A stretch of 64,000 nucleotides of DNA from Pseudomonadota bacterium (lineage in GTDB: Bacteria > Pseudomonadota > Gammaproteobacteria > Acidiferrobacterales > Acidiferrobacteraceae): assembly GCA_021819245.1 (NCBI GenBank), contig JAKARI010000014.1:1-64000 (forward strand), given 5' to 3'. The stretch's first letter is position 1. Each line of letters opens with the position of its first letter. The notes under the pieces are model-generated. The model was not told the DNA's origin. It worked only from the letters and a program-made list of their open reading frames with translations, and did not search any database. Below, piece after piece: positions 48,528-56,923 of this stretch. The position numbers and the translations under genes were made by a program.

Positions 48528-51500
48528 ATGGCAGATCTCACGATAAGACTGGACGGTCCCGGGGCGCTGGCGGCCTTTCGCGCCGAGCGGCTGTTGCGAC
48601 GCTTGCACCAGGTCGCGCCGGTGACCGCCGTGGCCGCGCGCTATCGCCATTTCGCGTGTCTTGGCCGGGCGTTGTCGGCCGGTGAGCAAACCGCCCTCGA
48701 GGCGCTCCTCGATTACGGCGCGCTGCCGCCGCCGATCATCCCGGGTGCGCGCCTCCTTCTGGTGGTTCCGCGGCTTGGCACGATCTCGGAGTGGTCGAGC
48801 AAGGCGACTGATATCGCGCGCCGCTGCGGGCTCGAGGTGGTGACGCGGCTCGAGCGCGGGGTCGTCTGGCAAATCGCGTGCGAGCGGCCGTTGACGGATG
48901 ATGAGTACCGCGAGGTCGTGGCGCGGATTCACGACCGCATGACCGAAACGGTGCTGGCCGACCCCGACGACGGCACGCCCTTGTGGCTCGGAAGCGAGCC
49001 TGCGCGCGGATCCGTGATCGATGTCGTAAGCGAGGGGATCAAGGCCCTCGAGCGTGCGGATCAGGCCCTGGGCCTTGCGTTGTCCGAGGAGGAGCGGGGC
49101 TATCTCGTGGAGGCCTTTACGAGGCTTGGCCGCAATCCGACCGACGCCGAGCTCATGATGTTCGCCCAGGCGAATTCCGAGCACTGCCGGCACAAGATCT
49201 TCAACGCCGATTTTACGATTGACGGTACGGCCTGCAGCCACACCCTGTTTGAAATGATTCGCGAGACCGCCAAGGCGAGCCCTGAGGGGCTCATCTCTGC
49301 GTATGCCGATAATGCCGCCATCATCGAGGGCGCGGGCGCGGGCTCGCGGCTCTTCATCGATGGACGGACGCGGCGCTATACCGTCATGCAGGAGCCGGTG
49401 CCGATCCTCATAAAGGTCGAGACCCATAACCACCCGACCGCGATCTCGCCCCATCCGGGCGCGGCGACCGGGGCCGGCGGCGAGATTCGCGACGAGGCGG
49501 CGACCGGCTTGGGCGGCCACCCGAAGGCCGGCCTCGTCGGGTATTCGGTGTCCGACCTGCGCCTGCCGGATGCGCTGCGGCCCTGGGAGACGGATCGCGG
49601 CGCGCCGGAGCATCTCGCGAGCGCCCTCGATATCATGCTCGAGGCCCCGGTGGGCGCAGCGGCCTTCAATAACGAATTCGGCCGCCCGGCCATCCTCGGA
49701 TATTTCCGGTCCTTCGAAACCGATGCGCAAGGGGCGATCTACGGCTACCGCAAGCCCATCATGCTGGCCGGTGGTACAGGGTCGGTGCGCCCGGTCCATG
49801 TCACGAAACGCGATCTGCCCCCAGGGACCGCACTGCTCGTCTTGGGCGGGCCGGCGCTTTTGATCGGCCTAGGCGGTGGCGCGGCCTCGAGCGCGGCCTC
49901 CGGCGGCAATCAGCAGGAGCGCGACTTCGGGTCCGTGCAGCGCGCCAATGCCGAGATGGAGCGCCGCGCCCAGGAGGTCATAGAGGCGTGTATCGCCATG
50001 GGTGCGGATACGCCCATCCTGTCGATTCACGATGTCGGGGCCGGCGGGCTGTCGAACGCCCTGCCGGAACTCGTCCACGGCGCCGGCCGCGGCGCGGATA
50101 TCGATCTGCGCGCGATTCCCAACGGTCAGCCGCAGATGTCGCCCATGCAGATCTGGTGCAACGAGGCCCAGGAGCGCTATGTGCTCGCGGTGCGCGAGGA
50201 GGCGCTGACGGCCTTCATGGCGCTGTGCGAGCGCGAGCGCTGCCCGGCGGCGGTCGTCGGGCGTGTGACCGAGGAGCCGCGCCTCAGGGTGCATGATCGC
50301 CATTTCGCCGATCAAGGCGCCCCCTATCCTGTCGATGTGCCGCTTGCGCTCATACTGCGGGATCCGCCGCGCATGCGCCGGCAGGCGCGTACCGTAAGCC
50401 GCGCGGGGCGAGCACTTGCCACGCGCTCCCTGGATATCCATGAGGCCATCGCGCGCGTTCTGACCCTGCCCGGGGTGGCGAGCAAGGAATTCCTGGTGAC
50501 GATCGGGGATCGCAGTATCTCGGGCCTCGTGTGCCGTGACCAGACGGTCGGCCCCTGGCAGGTCCCGGTGGCCGATGTCGGCGTCACCGCGACCGGCTAC
50601 GGCGATATCACAGGCGAGGCCTTGGCGCTGGGCGAGCGCGCGCCGATCGCGGTCATCGATGCCGCGGCCTCGGCGCGCATGGCGATCGGCGAGGCCCTCA
50701 CCAATCTCGCCGCCGCCCGGATCCGCCGCCTGCCGGACGTCAAGCTGTCCGCCAACTGGATGGCCGCGGCCGGCAGCGAGGGCGAGGATGCCGCGCTCTA
50801 TCGCGCCGTCGAGGCGGTGGGCATGCAGCTGTGTCCGGCGCTCGGTATCGCGATACCGGTCGGCAAGGACTCGCTTTCGATGCGTGCGCAGTGGACGGTG
50901 GCGGGCAGGCCGCGCGAGGTCAAGGCCCCGGTATCGCTGGTGGTGACGGCGCTCGCCCCGGTCCTGGACGTGCGCAAGACCCTGACCCCGATGTGCGTAA
51001 GCCATACCGACACCGACCTTTTGCTGGTGGACTTTGGTCGCGGCAAGGACCGTCTCGGCGGCTCGTCTTTGGCGCAGGTCTACGGGTGCGAGGGGGGGCG
51101 CGCGCCGGATGTCGATGACCCGCGGCTCCTCAAGCTGTTTTTCGGGGTCGTGCAGGTCCTCAATGAGCTTGGTCTTTTGCTGTCCTATCACGACCGCTCC
51201 GATGGCGGCCTGTTCGTCACCTTGTGCGAGATGGCGTTTGCCGGAAAGTGCGGACTGGATATCGATCTGACCGCCCTGGGCTTAGATCCCATCGCCGCTC
51301 TCTTCAATGAGGAGCTGGGCGCGGTCCTGCAGGTGCCGAGTGCGGCGCGTGACGGAATCCTCGGCGCCCTGAAAAAGAAGGGCCTGCTGCGCTACACCAA
51401 GCGCATAGGCACGGTGCGTCCGGGGCGCGATATCATCATGCGCTACTGCGGGCGGGTGCTGCTCGAGGGCGACCGCATGGCCTACGAGCGGCTGTGGGCG

Positions 51501-52421
51501 GAGACATCGTTTCGCATGCAGGCCTTGCGCGACGAGCCGCAGAGCGCCGCCGAGTCCTATGCCCTGCTCGCCGATCCCGCCGATCCCGGGCTTCACGCGC
51601 GCGTGCCCTTCGATGTCGCGGCCCCGCTTGCGCCGCACCTTGCGCTCACCAAGCCCCGTGTCGCCATCCTGCGCGAGCAGGGCGTCAACGGCCAGCGCGA
51701 GATGGCGGCAGGCTTCATGGCGGCCGGTTTCGAGGCCGTGGATGTGACCATGAGCGACCTTCTGGCCGGGCGCGAGGGGCTGGCGGGCTTTGCGGGCCTC
51801 GCGGCGTGCGGGGGCTTTTCGTTTGGCGATGTCCTCGGGGCCGGCGGCGGCTGGGCCAAATCGATCCTGTTTCATGACGAACTGCGCGCGCAGTTTGCGG
51901 CGTTTTTCGCACGCCCCGAGACGTTCGCGCTGGGGGTCTGCAACGGCTGCCAGATGATGGCCCACCTGCGGTCCTTGATCCCGGGGGCGCAGGCCTGGCC
52001 GCTTTTCGAGCGTAACCGCTCGGAGCAGTTCGAGGCGCGTACCGTATTGGTGGAGATCCCGGACAATCCCTCGGTGCTCTTGGCCGGCATGGCCGGCGCG
52101 CGCCTGCCGGTGCCGGTCGCTCACGGCGAGGGGCGGGTGATCGTGACGCCCGATGCGCGCGCGCAGCTGGAGCATGGCCGGCTCGTGGCGGCGCGCTATG
52201 TCGATCACTACGGGCGCGCAACCGAGGTCTATCCGCGCAATCCCAATGGCTCGGTCGGCGGCATCACGGGGCTTACCACGCCCGATGGCCGCGTAACCGC
52301 GCTCATGCCGCATCCAGAGCGTGTCGTGCGCACGGCCGCCAATTCCTGGCACCCGCCGGACTGGGGCGAGTACGGCCCGTGGTTTGAGATATTCCGCAAT
52401 GCCCGGCGGTTCGTGGGCTAA
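48528..52421 (+). CDS. purL: Phosphoribosylformylglycinamidine synthase
   Basis: The 1297-residue large form of FGAM synthase, the ATP- and glutamine-dependent fourth step of purine synthesis. An N-terminal PurS-like domain and linker are followed by two AIR-synthase-like halves ([43 protein letters not shown], and [11 protein letters not shown] in the second half). A class I glutaminase domain has nucleophile Cys1138 in [10 protein letters not shown] and a C-terminal MPHPERV. The start ATG at 48528 lies 79 nt after the lipoprotein gene. The stop overlaps the convergent lplA by 4 nt. Confidence 0.97.
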   Translation: MADLTIRLDGPGALAAFRAERLLRRLHQVAPVTAVAARYRHFACLGRALSAGEQTALEALLDYGALPPPIIPGARLLLVVPRLGTISEWSSKATDIARRCGLEVVTRLERGVVWQIACERPLTDDEYREVVARIHDRMTETVLADPDDGTPLWLGSEPARGSVIDVVSEGIKALERADQALGLALSEEERGYLVEAFTRLGRNPTDAELMMFAQANSEHCRHKIFNADFTIDGTACSHTLFEMIRETAKASPEGLISAYADNAAIIEGAGAGSRLFIDGRTRRYTVMQEPVPILIKVETHNHPTAISPHPGAATGAGGEIRDEAATGLGGHPKAGLVGYSVSDLRLPDALRPWETDRGAPEHLASALDIMLEAPVGAAAFNNEFGRPAILGYFRSFETDAQGAIYGYRKPIMLAGGTGSVRPVHVTKRDLPPGTALLVLGGPALLIGLGGGAASSAASGGNQQERDFGSVQRANAEMERRAQEVIEACIAMGADTPILSIHDVGAGGLSNALPELVHGAGRGADIDLRAIPNGQPQMSPMQIWCNEAQERYVLAVREEALTAFMALCERERCPAAVVGRVTEEPRLRVHDRHFADQGAPYPVDVPLALILRDPPRMRRQARTVSRAGRALATRSLDIHEAIARVLTLPGVASKEFLVTIGDRSISGLVCRDQTVGPWQVPVADVGVTATGYGDITGEALALGERAPIAVIDAAASARMAIGEALTNLAAARIRRLPDVKLSANWMAAAGSEGEDAALYRAVEAVGMQLCPALGIAIPVGKDSLSMRAQWTVAGRPREVKAPVSLVVTALAPVLDVRKTLTPMCVSHTDTDLLLVDFGRGKDRLGGSSLAQVYGCEGGRAPDVDDPRLLKLFFGVVQVLNELGLLLSYHDRSDGGLFVTLCEMAFAGKCGLDIDLTALGLDPIAALFNEELGAVLQVPSAARDGILGALKKKGLLRYTKRIGTVRPGRDIIMRYCGRVLLEGDRMAYERLWAETSFRMQALRDEPQSAAESYALLADPADPGLHARVPFDVAAPLAPHLALTKPRVAILREQGVNGQREMAAGFMAAGFEAVDVTMSDLLAGREGLAGFAGLAACGGFSFGDVLGAGGGWAKSILFHDELRAQFAAFFARPETFALGVCNGCQMMAHLRSLIPGAQAWPLFERNRSEQFEARTVLVEIPDNPSVLLAGMAGARLPVPVAHGEGRVIVTPDARAQLEHGRLVAARYVDHYGRATEVYPRNPNGSVGGITGLTTPDGRVTALMPHPERVVRTAANSWHPPDWGEYGPWFEIFRNARRFVG

Positions 52422-53440
52422 AGATTGGGCGCCAGCAGCGCCGCGATGAAGTCTTCGCGGGCGATGCCGAGCACGCCGGTATCGGGCAGGCCTCGTGAGA
52501 GCCCCTCGCGGTCGAAGCGCTGCCCGATGAGTGTCGAGACATCGGGGTCTAGGTGCCGGCCCCAGGGCGCGTGCACGCGGGCGGCCGCGATACGTAAGTC
52601 GCGGACGGCAAGCGATACCATGACGCGCCCCATGGGCGCACTCATCGCGCGCTGACAGAGATAAAGCCCCTCATGCACCTTAAAGAGCGCCCGCGGGCGC
52701 GTCTCGTCGCTCTGCACGATGTCGGCACGGCAGAGTTCATGGGCCACCTCGCGGGCCGCGGCCATGAGGCAGGAGGGCACCGGATGGGGGCTCAGGCCGC
52801 CTATAAGCGGCGCGAAGGCCGCGGCGAGTGCCGCCTTGACGGCCGCTGCCGGCGGCCGGGACTTGGTCTCGGCATGAATCCCCGTAAGCCCCTCTTCGAG
52901 GGCGGCCTTGAGTTCCGGGCGCAGGCCCTCGTCCGGGAGGCGCACGATGCGATGCATAAGATCCGTGTCGAAATCGATGAGGATGCTGCCCACGAAACAG
53001 AAATGGCCGTTGATGTCCCCCGCCCCCTGGCCCGCGATCTTGCGCCCGTCTGTGGTGACGATGTCGTTCAGGGGACCGCGGCGCGTCTCCACCCCAAACT
53101 TGCGGTAGACCGCGATGGGGGCCTCCGAGAGGTGGCGATAGGCATCATCGACCCGGCTTGGCACGATGGGGTGAGGCCGTTTCACGACCAGGGTATAGAA
53201 GATCTGGCCGGGCCCGAGAAGGACCATGCCCCCGCCGGTCTCGCGGCGCATGACCGCAAGCGCGTGATCCCGGCAATAGTCCAGATCAACGGTGGTGGCG
53301 GCATCGTCGAATGCCCCGAGGCTCACAAACGGCCGCGCGGGCTCGATGACCACCAGCCCTTCCACCCCGAGACGCGCCAGGGCGTGGAAGTAGGCGATGG
53401 GCAATATGCCGCTGTTATCGGCGGGTTCAAAGAGATGCAC
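52418..53440 (-). CDS. lplA: Lipoate-protein ligase A-like protein
   Basis: A 340-residue LplA-type ligase that would activate lipoate with ATP and attach it to a carrier lysine. RRETGGGMV (65-73) corresponds to the lipoyl-AMP binding motif RRxSGGG, and K134 in [11 protein letters not shown] to the conserved lysine of GxKI(A/S)G. The rest of the motif region diverges from housekeeping LplA. I begin at GTG 53440 because no ATG lies between it and the divergent regulator gene; the ribosome site is weak. A GcvH-like protein with a candidate lipoyl lysine is encoded 0.8 kb away and is the likely substrate. Confidence 0.85.
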   Translation of the reverse strand: MHLFEPADNSGILPIAYFHALARLGVEGLVVIEPARPFVSLGAFDDAATTVDLDYCRDHALAVMRRETGGGMVLLGPGQIFYTLVVKRPHPIVPSRVDDAYRHLSEAPIAVYRKFGVETRRGPLNDIVTTDGRKIAGQGAGDINGHFCFVGSILIDFDTDLMHRIVRLPDEGLRPELKAALEEGLTGIHAETKSRPPAAAVKAALAAAFAPLIGGLSPHPVPSCLMAAAREVAHELCRADIVQSDETRPRALFKVHEGLYLCQRAMSAPMGRVMVSLAVRDLRIAAARVHAPWGRHLDPDVSTLIGQRFDREGLSRGLPDTGVLGIAREDFIAALLAPNL

Positions 53441-53494
53441 GGGATTTCCCGGGGCGCATGGTGCAAAATGCCATTCTAACAGCAGGGGGCGGGT

Positions 53495-54190
53495 ATGGAT
53501 CAGGATCTTGATAGGGTTCGCAAGGCGCCGCTTTTTTCCGGGCTGTTCCCGGAGGAGCTTGAACGCCTGCTCGCCCATGCCAGGCGGCGGTCGCTCAAGG
53601 CCTACGAGACGCTCTTTTCCGAGGGCGACAAGGCCGCGGCCTTTTATTTCATCGTGGAAGGCTCGGTGCGGCTCTACCGACTGTCGCCGCAGGGTGACGA
53701 GAAAGTCATCGAGATCCTCATGGCGGGCCAGACCTTTGGCGAGGCCGTGGTGTTCCTCGGTGGCCATTATCCGGTGTACGCGGCCGCGCTTGCCGACACG
53801 GTGCTCATCGAGATACCGACCAACGACTTCGTGCGCGTCCTCAAGGAAAACTCCGGGATGGCGCTGCGCATGCTGGCGGCCCTCAGCATGCGCCTGCATC
53901 AGCTCATAAACGATGTCCAGGCCCTGACGCTCGAGACGGCCGGTCAGCGCGTGGCGGGCTACCTGCTCGCGCAATGCCCGGAGGGGGCTGCGGCCGCCGA
54001 CATTCATATCCAGGTTCACAAGAACATCGTGGCCTCGCGCCTTGGGGTCAAGCCCGAGACCTTTTCGCGCGTACTCGCGACCTTGCGTGAACAGGGTCTC
54101 ATCACGGTCGCGGGCAACGACATTCACATTGCCGATCGGGCACGGCTTGCGCGCTGGCGCGACGAGGCCTACGCTGGTGGCCGGTCTTGA
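53495..54190 (+). CDS. CRP/FNR-family regulator, Dnr-like
   Basis: A 231-residue transcription factor with an N-terminal cyclic-nucleotide-type beta barrel, a long dimer helix (about 112-140) and a C-terminal winged helix. The recognition helix PETFSRVLATLREQG has Glu188, Ser191 and Arg192 in the FNR pattern E-x-x-S-R that reads TTGAT half-sites. The N-terminal cysteines that hold the Fe-S cluster of FNR are absent and only Cys161 is present. This and overall similarity place it near Dnr, the nitric-oxide-responsive type. It lies divergent from lplA with a 54-nt gap. Two TTGATnnnnGTCAA sites lie downstream. Confidence 0.9.
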   Translation: MDQDLDRVRKAPLFSGLFPEELERLLAHARRRSLKAYETLFSEGDKAAAFYFIVEGSVRLYRLSPQGDEKVIEILMAGQTFGEAVVFLGGHYPVYAAALADTVLIEIPTNDFVRVLKENSGMALRMLAALSMRLHQLINDVQALTLETAGQRVAGYLLAQCPEGAAAADIHIQVHKNIVASRLGVKPETFSRVLATLREQGLITVAGNDIHIADRARLARWRDEAYAGGRS

Positions 54191-54229
54191 TTGCTGTCAA
54201 GGCCGCGGCCGCCGCCGGATCCTTACACT
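54187..54229 (+). promoter_or_regulatory. FNR/Dnr-type activated promoter before the lipoyl-carrier gene
   Basis: TTGAT-TGCT-GTCAA (54187-54200) overlaps the regulator stop codon. Exactly 23 nt later lies TACACT (54224-54229), preceded by GATCCT. A start near 54235 puts the box centre at about -41.5, the class II activator position. Promoter 55777-55819 has the same design. Confidence 0.75.
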
Positions 54230-54250
54230 TGAGCCGAGGGGTCGGGGATT

Positions 54251-54700
54251 ATGACGGAATACCGCGGGTGTGAGCTGCCAGATGATCTGTTCTATGACCT
54301 CGACTACGTCTGGGCGCGTCCGGATGGCGACGGGCTCGTCGTTCTGGGCATAACCGACGCGGCGCAGACCATGGCCGGGCGCGTTCAGAAGATCCGCATC
54401 AAGAAGGTCGGCACGCATCTCAACAAGGGGCGCCATGTCGCGACCCTGGAGAGCGGCAAATGGGCGGGCGGCGTGCCCTGTCCGTTCGAGGGGGTCGTCG
54501 AGGCCGTCAATACCGCGGTCATCGACACCCCGCACCTTGTGAATATCGCGCCTTATACCGATGCCTGGCTTGCCAAGGTGCGACCGGTGACGCCTGCCGA
54601 TGCCTTCGCGGATCTCGTGACCGGGCCTCAGGCGATGACGGCCCTGCGCGCGTGGCTGGATCGCTACGACGTCCAGTGCATGCGCTGCGCCGAGCCCTGA
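54251..54700 (+). CDS. GcvH-like lipoyl-carrier protein
   Basis: A 149-residue protein of the glycine cleavage H-protein superfamily. ATLESGKWAGGVPCPFEGVVEAVN holds the lipoyl attachment site at Lys70, and VLGITDAAQTMAGRVQKIRI is the first half of the barrel. It is about 20 residues longer than GcvH and ends in CMRC. No gcvT or gcvP is nearby. In sulfur-oxidising bacteria such H-like proteins (LbpA) serve the heterodisulfide-reductase-like sulfur pathway and have dedicated lipoate ligases. The nearby lplA supports a dedicated carrier, but LbpA identity is inference. It is preceded by a predicted FNR/Dnr-type promoter and followed 61 nt later by a hemerythrin-like gene. Confidence 0.82.
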   Translation: MTEYRGCELPDDLFYDLDYVWARPDGDGLVVLGITDAAQTMAGRVQKIRIKKVGTHLNKGRHVATLESGKWAGGVPCPFEGVVEAVNTAVIDTPHLVNIAPYTDAWLAKVRPVTPADAFADLVTGPQAMTALRAWLDRYDVQCMRCAEP

Positions 54701-54761
54701 GGGCAGGTCCCGGCCCACGCCGGGAGGTGTCGCCCTGCGGCAAGGCCAGACGGAGAGGATC

Positions 54762-55289
54762 GTGCAGATAGGCGAGAAGGGTACACAAGTCGCCCCGGGC
54801 TTCGATGACCCCCTGGGGCTTTTGGCGGCCTGCCATGAGCGTATCGCGGGCCATTGCGCCGCGCTGACGCGTCTGGCCGCCCATGTGCGTGCGCATGGCG
54901 GGGATCGCGAGGCCAGGGAGGCGGCATCGCGCATATACCACTACTTCGCGCAGGCCGGGCGCCTCCATCACCAGGATGAGGAACAGGATCTGGTGCCGCT
55001 TGTCGCGCGGCATGACGATACGGTCTTGTCGGCAAACGCCGCGCGCCTCATGGCCGAACACCGCGTTCTGGAACGGGCCTATGCGCCGCTCGAGGCGTTG
55101 TTGGGGGCGTTGCCCGCGGGCCCGTGCGAGCTGCCGATCGAGCCCTATGTCGGGCTTATGCGTGCGCACATGGCCATCGAGAATGCGTGGCTTTTCCCGC
55201 GCGCCCGCGAGCTGCTTAAGCCGCAGGAGATCGCGGCCCTGGGGCGCGCCATGGCCGCGCGCCGGGGCGTCAAGGTTCCAGGGCTTTGA
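54762..55289 (+). CDS. Hemerythrin-like (HHE) domain protein 1
   Basis: A 175-residue helical protein with the ligand pattern of hemerythrin HHE domains. It has His25, His70 with Glu73/Glu74, His100 with Glu104, and His136 with Glu140. Such proteins bind a di-iron centre and sense or scavenge oxygen, nitric oxide or iron. It starts at GTG 54762 after GGAGAGG and is probably cotranscribed with the lipoyl-carrier gene from the FNR/Dnr-type promoter. Its 3' end overlaps the second hemerythrin-like gene, on the other strand, by 20 bp. Confidence 0.85.
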   Translation: MQIGEKGTQVAPGFDDPLGLLAACHERIAGHCAALTRLAAHVRAHGGDREAREAASRIYHYFAQAGRLHHQDEEQDLVPLVARHDDTVLSANAARLMAEHRVLERAYAPLEALLGALPAGPCELPIEPYVGLMRAHMAIENAWLFPRARELLKPQEIAALGRAMAARRGVKVPGL

Positions 55290-55701
55290 GCGCCGCGCGC
55301 GCATCCGGAAGGAGCACGGCCACCGCCGGATAGAACTCCTGCTCTTCCTTGTCATCGTGATGGTGGAGGATCTGGCCTACGGTGCCGATCAGGGCCGTGC
55401 CCTCGTCGCCATCGCCCTCACTCAAGGCCTCGGCGATCTCATCGAAGAAACCGCGCAGGTCGCGATGCCCCTTGCGCAGGATGGATGTGAGCGGGTTATC
55501 CTGTCCATGTTGGGCCTCATAGGCCGGGAATAGCCAGGTCTCCTCGGCCCTCATATGGCGTTCTATGGCGTCGCGAAAGCCCTGGAAGTCCGCGCGCGCC
55601 TGCGCAAAGTCGCCGTTGTCGACCGCGCATCGCGTGCCCTCGAAGGCCCGATCGAGCGCGCGGTGGTGGCGGGTAAAGCCCTCGATGAGTGAGGTGTCCA
55701 T
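55270..55701 (-). CDS. Hemerythrin-like (HHE) domain protein 2
   Basis: A 143-residue four-helix HHE protein. Candidate iron ligands are His12 or His13, His49 and Glu53 in IERHMRAEETWLFP, His79, and the cluster HHHDDKEEQEFYP at 113-125. It differs clearly from protein 1, so the pair is not a recent duplication. The ATG at 55701 follows GGAGG. It points toward protein 1 and shares the upstream region containing the TTGAT-GGCC-GTCAA box with the thioredoxin-fold gene. Confidence 0.87.
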   Translation of the reverse strand: MDTSLIEGFTRHHRALDRAFEGTRCAVDNGDFAQARADFQGFRDAIERHMRAEETWLFPAYEAQHGQDNPLTSILRKGHRDLRGFFDEIAEALSEGDGDEGTALIGTVGQILHHHDDKEEQEFYPAVAVLLPDARAALKALEP

Positions 55702-55776
55702 GCCAAACCTCCCGGGCGGTGCCCGCTATCCAGGGGATCATAGTCCCTATTACCTTATGGTCGCATCCCCTGATCA

Positions 55777-55819
55777 TTGATGGCCGTCAAGGAGCCGCGG
55801 GGGGCGCGATCCCTACAGT
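55777..55819 (+). promoter_or_regulatory. FNR/Dnr-type activated promoter before the thioredoxin-fold gene
   Basis: TTGAT-GGCC-GTCAA (55777-55790), 23 nt, then TACAGT (55814-55819), again preceded by GATCC. The start near 55825 puts the box at about -41.5. On the other strand a TATGAT (55742-55737) could let the same box act on hemerythrin gene 2, but at about -52 that geometry is poor. Confidence 0.75.
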
Positions 55820-55849
55820 CGTTCAGCGAGATCGTGAAGGAGGTGGGTC

Positions 55850-56098
55850 ATGGAGGTCCGGCTGCTGGTATCCAAGTGGTGTTCGGTGTGTCCTCAGGCC
55901 GAACGGGTGTGGGAGGAGGTCGCGCGCGGACAGCCGATCGACTATAAGGCGCTCGACATCGCCGAGCCCGCGGGCCGTGCGCTGGTCGCGGCGCTGCGGG
56001 TGCGCACCGTGCCGGCCGTGGTCATCGACGGCAAGCTCGTGGCGGTGGGTGTCGTGTCCATGGGCGACGCCCTAAAGCTCGTCTCGCAGGCGGCGTGA
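55850..56098 (+). CDS. Small thioredoxin/glutaredoxin-fold protein
   Basis: An 82-residue redox protein with the N-terminal active site C11-S-V-C14 after the first strand (VRLLVSKWCSVCPQAERVW). A VRTVPAVVIDGK segment has the cis-proline of the fold. It may reduce a disulfide or take up a metal; the partner is unknown. A strong AAGGAGGTG ribosome site precedes the ATG. It is first of three overlapping genes with DUF488 and a CopD-like protein under the predicted FNR/Dnr-type promoter. Confidence 0.85.
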   Translation: MEVRLLVSKWCSVCPQAERVWEEVARGQPIDYKALDIAEPAGRALVAALRVRTVPAVVIDGKLVAVGVVSMGDALKLVSQAA

Positions 56099-56469
56099 GC
56101 GCCACGCGGGCCCCGGTCATCGCGGTGCGGCGCGCCTATGAGGCCCGAAGGCCCGGCGAGGGGCCGCGCTATCTCGTCGACGCCCTCTGGCCGCGGGGGC
56201 TTACCAAGGCCGCCTTGGGCCTTGCGGGATGGGCGCGCGATGCCGCCCCAAGCAAGGCGCTGCGGCAATGGTTCGGGCACGACCCGGCGCGATTTGCGCC
56301 ATTCCGCCGCCGTTATCTCGCCGAACTGCGCGGCCACCCCGAGGCCACCGAGGCCCTGGTGGCGGCGTTGCGCCAAGGTCCCATCACGCTTGTGTACGGC
56401 GCGCGCGACGAGACCCACAACAACGCGGTGGTCCTGCGCGAGTACCTGAGGGAGCGCATGCATGCATGA
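56095..56469 (+). CDS. DUF488 family protein
   Basis: A 124-residue protein matching DUF488 (AYEARRPGEGPRYLVDALWPRGLTKAAL, WARDAAPSKALRQWFGHDPARFAPFRRRYLAEL, ITLVYGARDETHNNAVVLREYL). Members are small soluble proteins of unknown function, often near redox or heavy-metal genes. It starts at a GTG overlapping the stop of the thioredoxin-fold gene (GTGA) and overlaps the next gene by 8 nt. Confidence 0.85.
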   Translation: MSATRAPVIAVRRAYEARRPGEGPRYLVDALWPRGLTKAALGLAGWARDAAPSKALRQWFGHDPARFAPFRRRYLAELRGHPEATEALVAALRQGPITLVYGARDETHNNAVVLREYLRERMHA

Positions 56470-56923
56470 GGCCGTTTTCCTGGTGCTGATCGCGCTCCAT
56501 CTGCTCGCGGCCACCACCTGGGTGGGCGGGGTGTTGTTCTTCATGTTCGCGGTCGTGCCGGCTGCGCGTGCGAGGCCGGCCTCCGGCATCCCCGAGGTCT
56601 TGGGGCGGGCGTTTCGGCCGGTGGCCTATGGGGCGCTCGGCACGCTGATCATAACCGGCCCCTTATTGCTCTTCTGGGCGGGTATCGGCCCGCACATGCT
56701 GGTGCGCCCGCGCTTCTGGACGAGCGCCTTCGGGGCGACCCTGGCCCTCAAGGCGGCGTGCGTGCTGCTGGTGCTGATCCTGACGGTCTGGCATGACGCG
56801 GTGCTCGGGCCCCGCGCCGCGCGCGGCGGGCCGGTGCGCGCGGCACGCTTGGCCGCGCGCGCCATAGGGCTCCTGTCCATCGCGATCCTGCTCGCCGGAC
56901 TCTTGTTAGCCCAGGGCCTCTAG
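56462..56923 (+). CDS. CopD-like four-helix membrane protein
   Basis: A 153-residue integral membrane protein with about four helices (near 5-30, 55-78, 84-108 and 130-150). The first contains LHLLAATTWVGGVLFF, the L-H-x-L-A-x-x-x-W-x-G-G pattern of CopD-superfamily proteins, some of which bind heme or copper. Function is unknown. Its end overlaps the convergent ABC exporter gene by 18 bp. Confidence 0.78.
   Translation: MHEAVFLVLIALHLLAATTWVGGVLFFMFAVVPAARARPASGIPEVLGRAFRPVAYGALGTLIITGPLLLFWAGIGPHMLVRPRFWTSAFGATLALKAACVLLVLILTVWHDAVLGPRAARGGPVRAARLAARAIGLLSIAILLAGLLLAQGL

Noticed and set aside
53441-54127. N-terminal extension of the lipoate ligase frame
   Set aside because: The frame runs on to 54127 but is antisense to the CRP/FNR gene and shows no ligase similarity before residue M/V at 53440.
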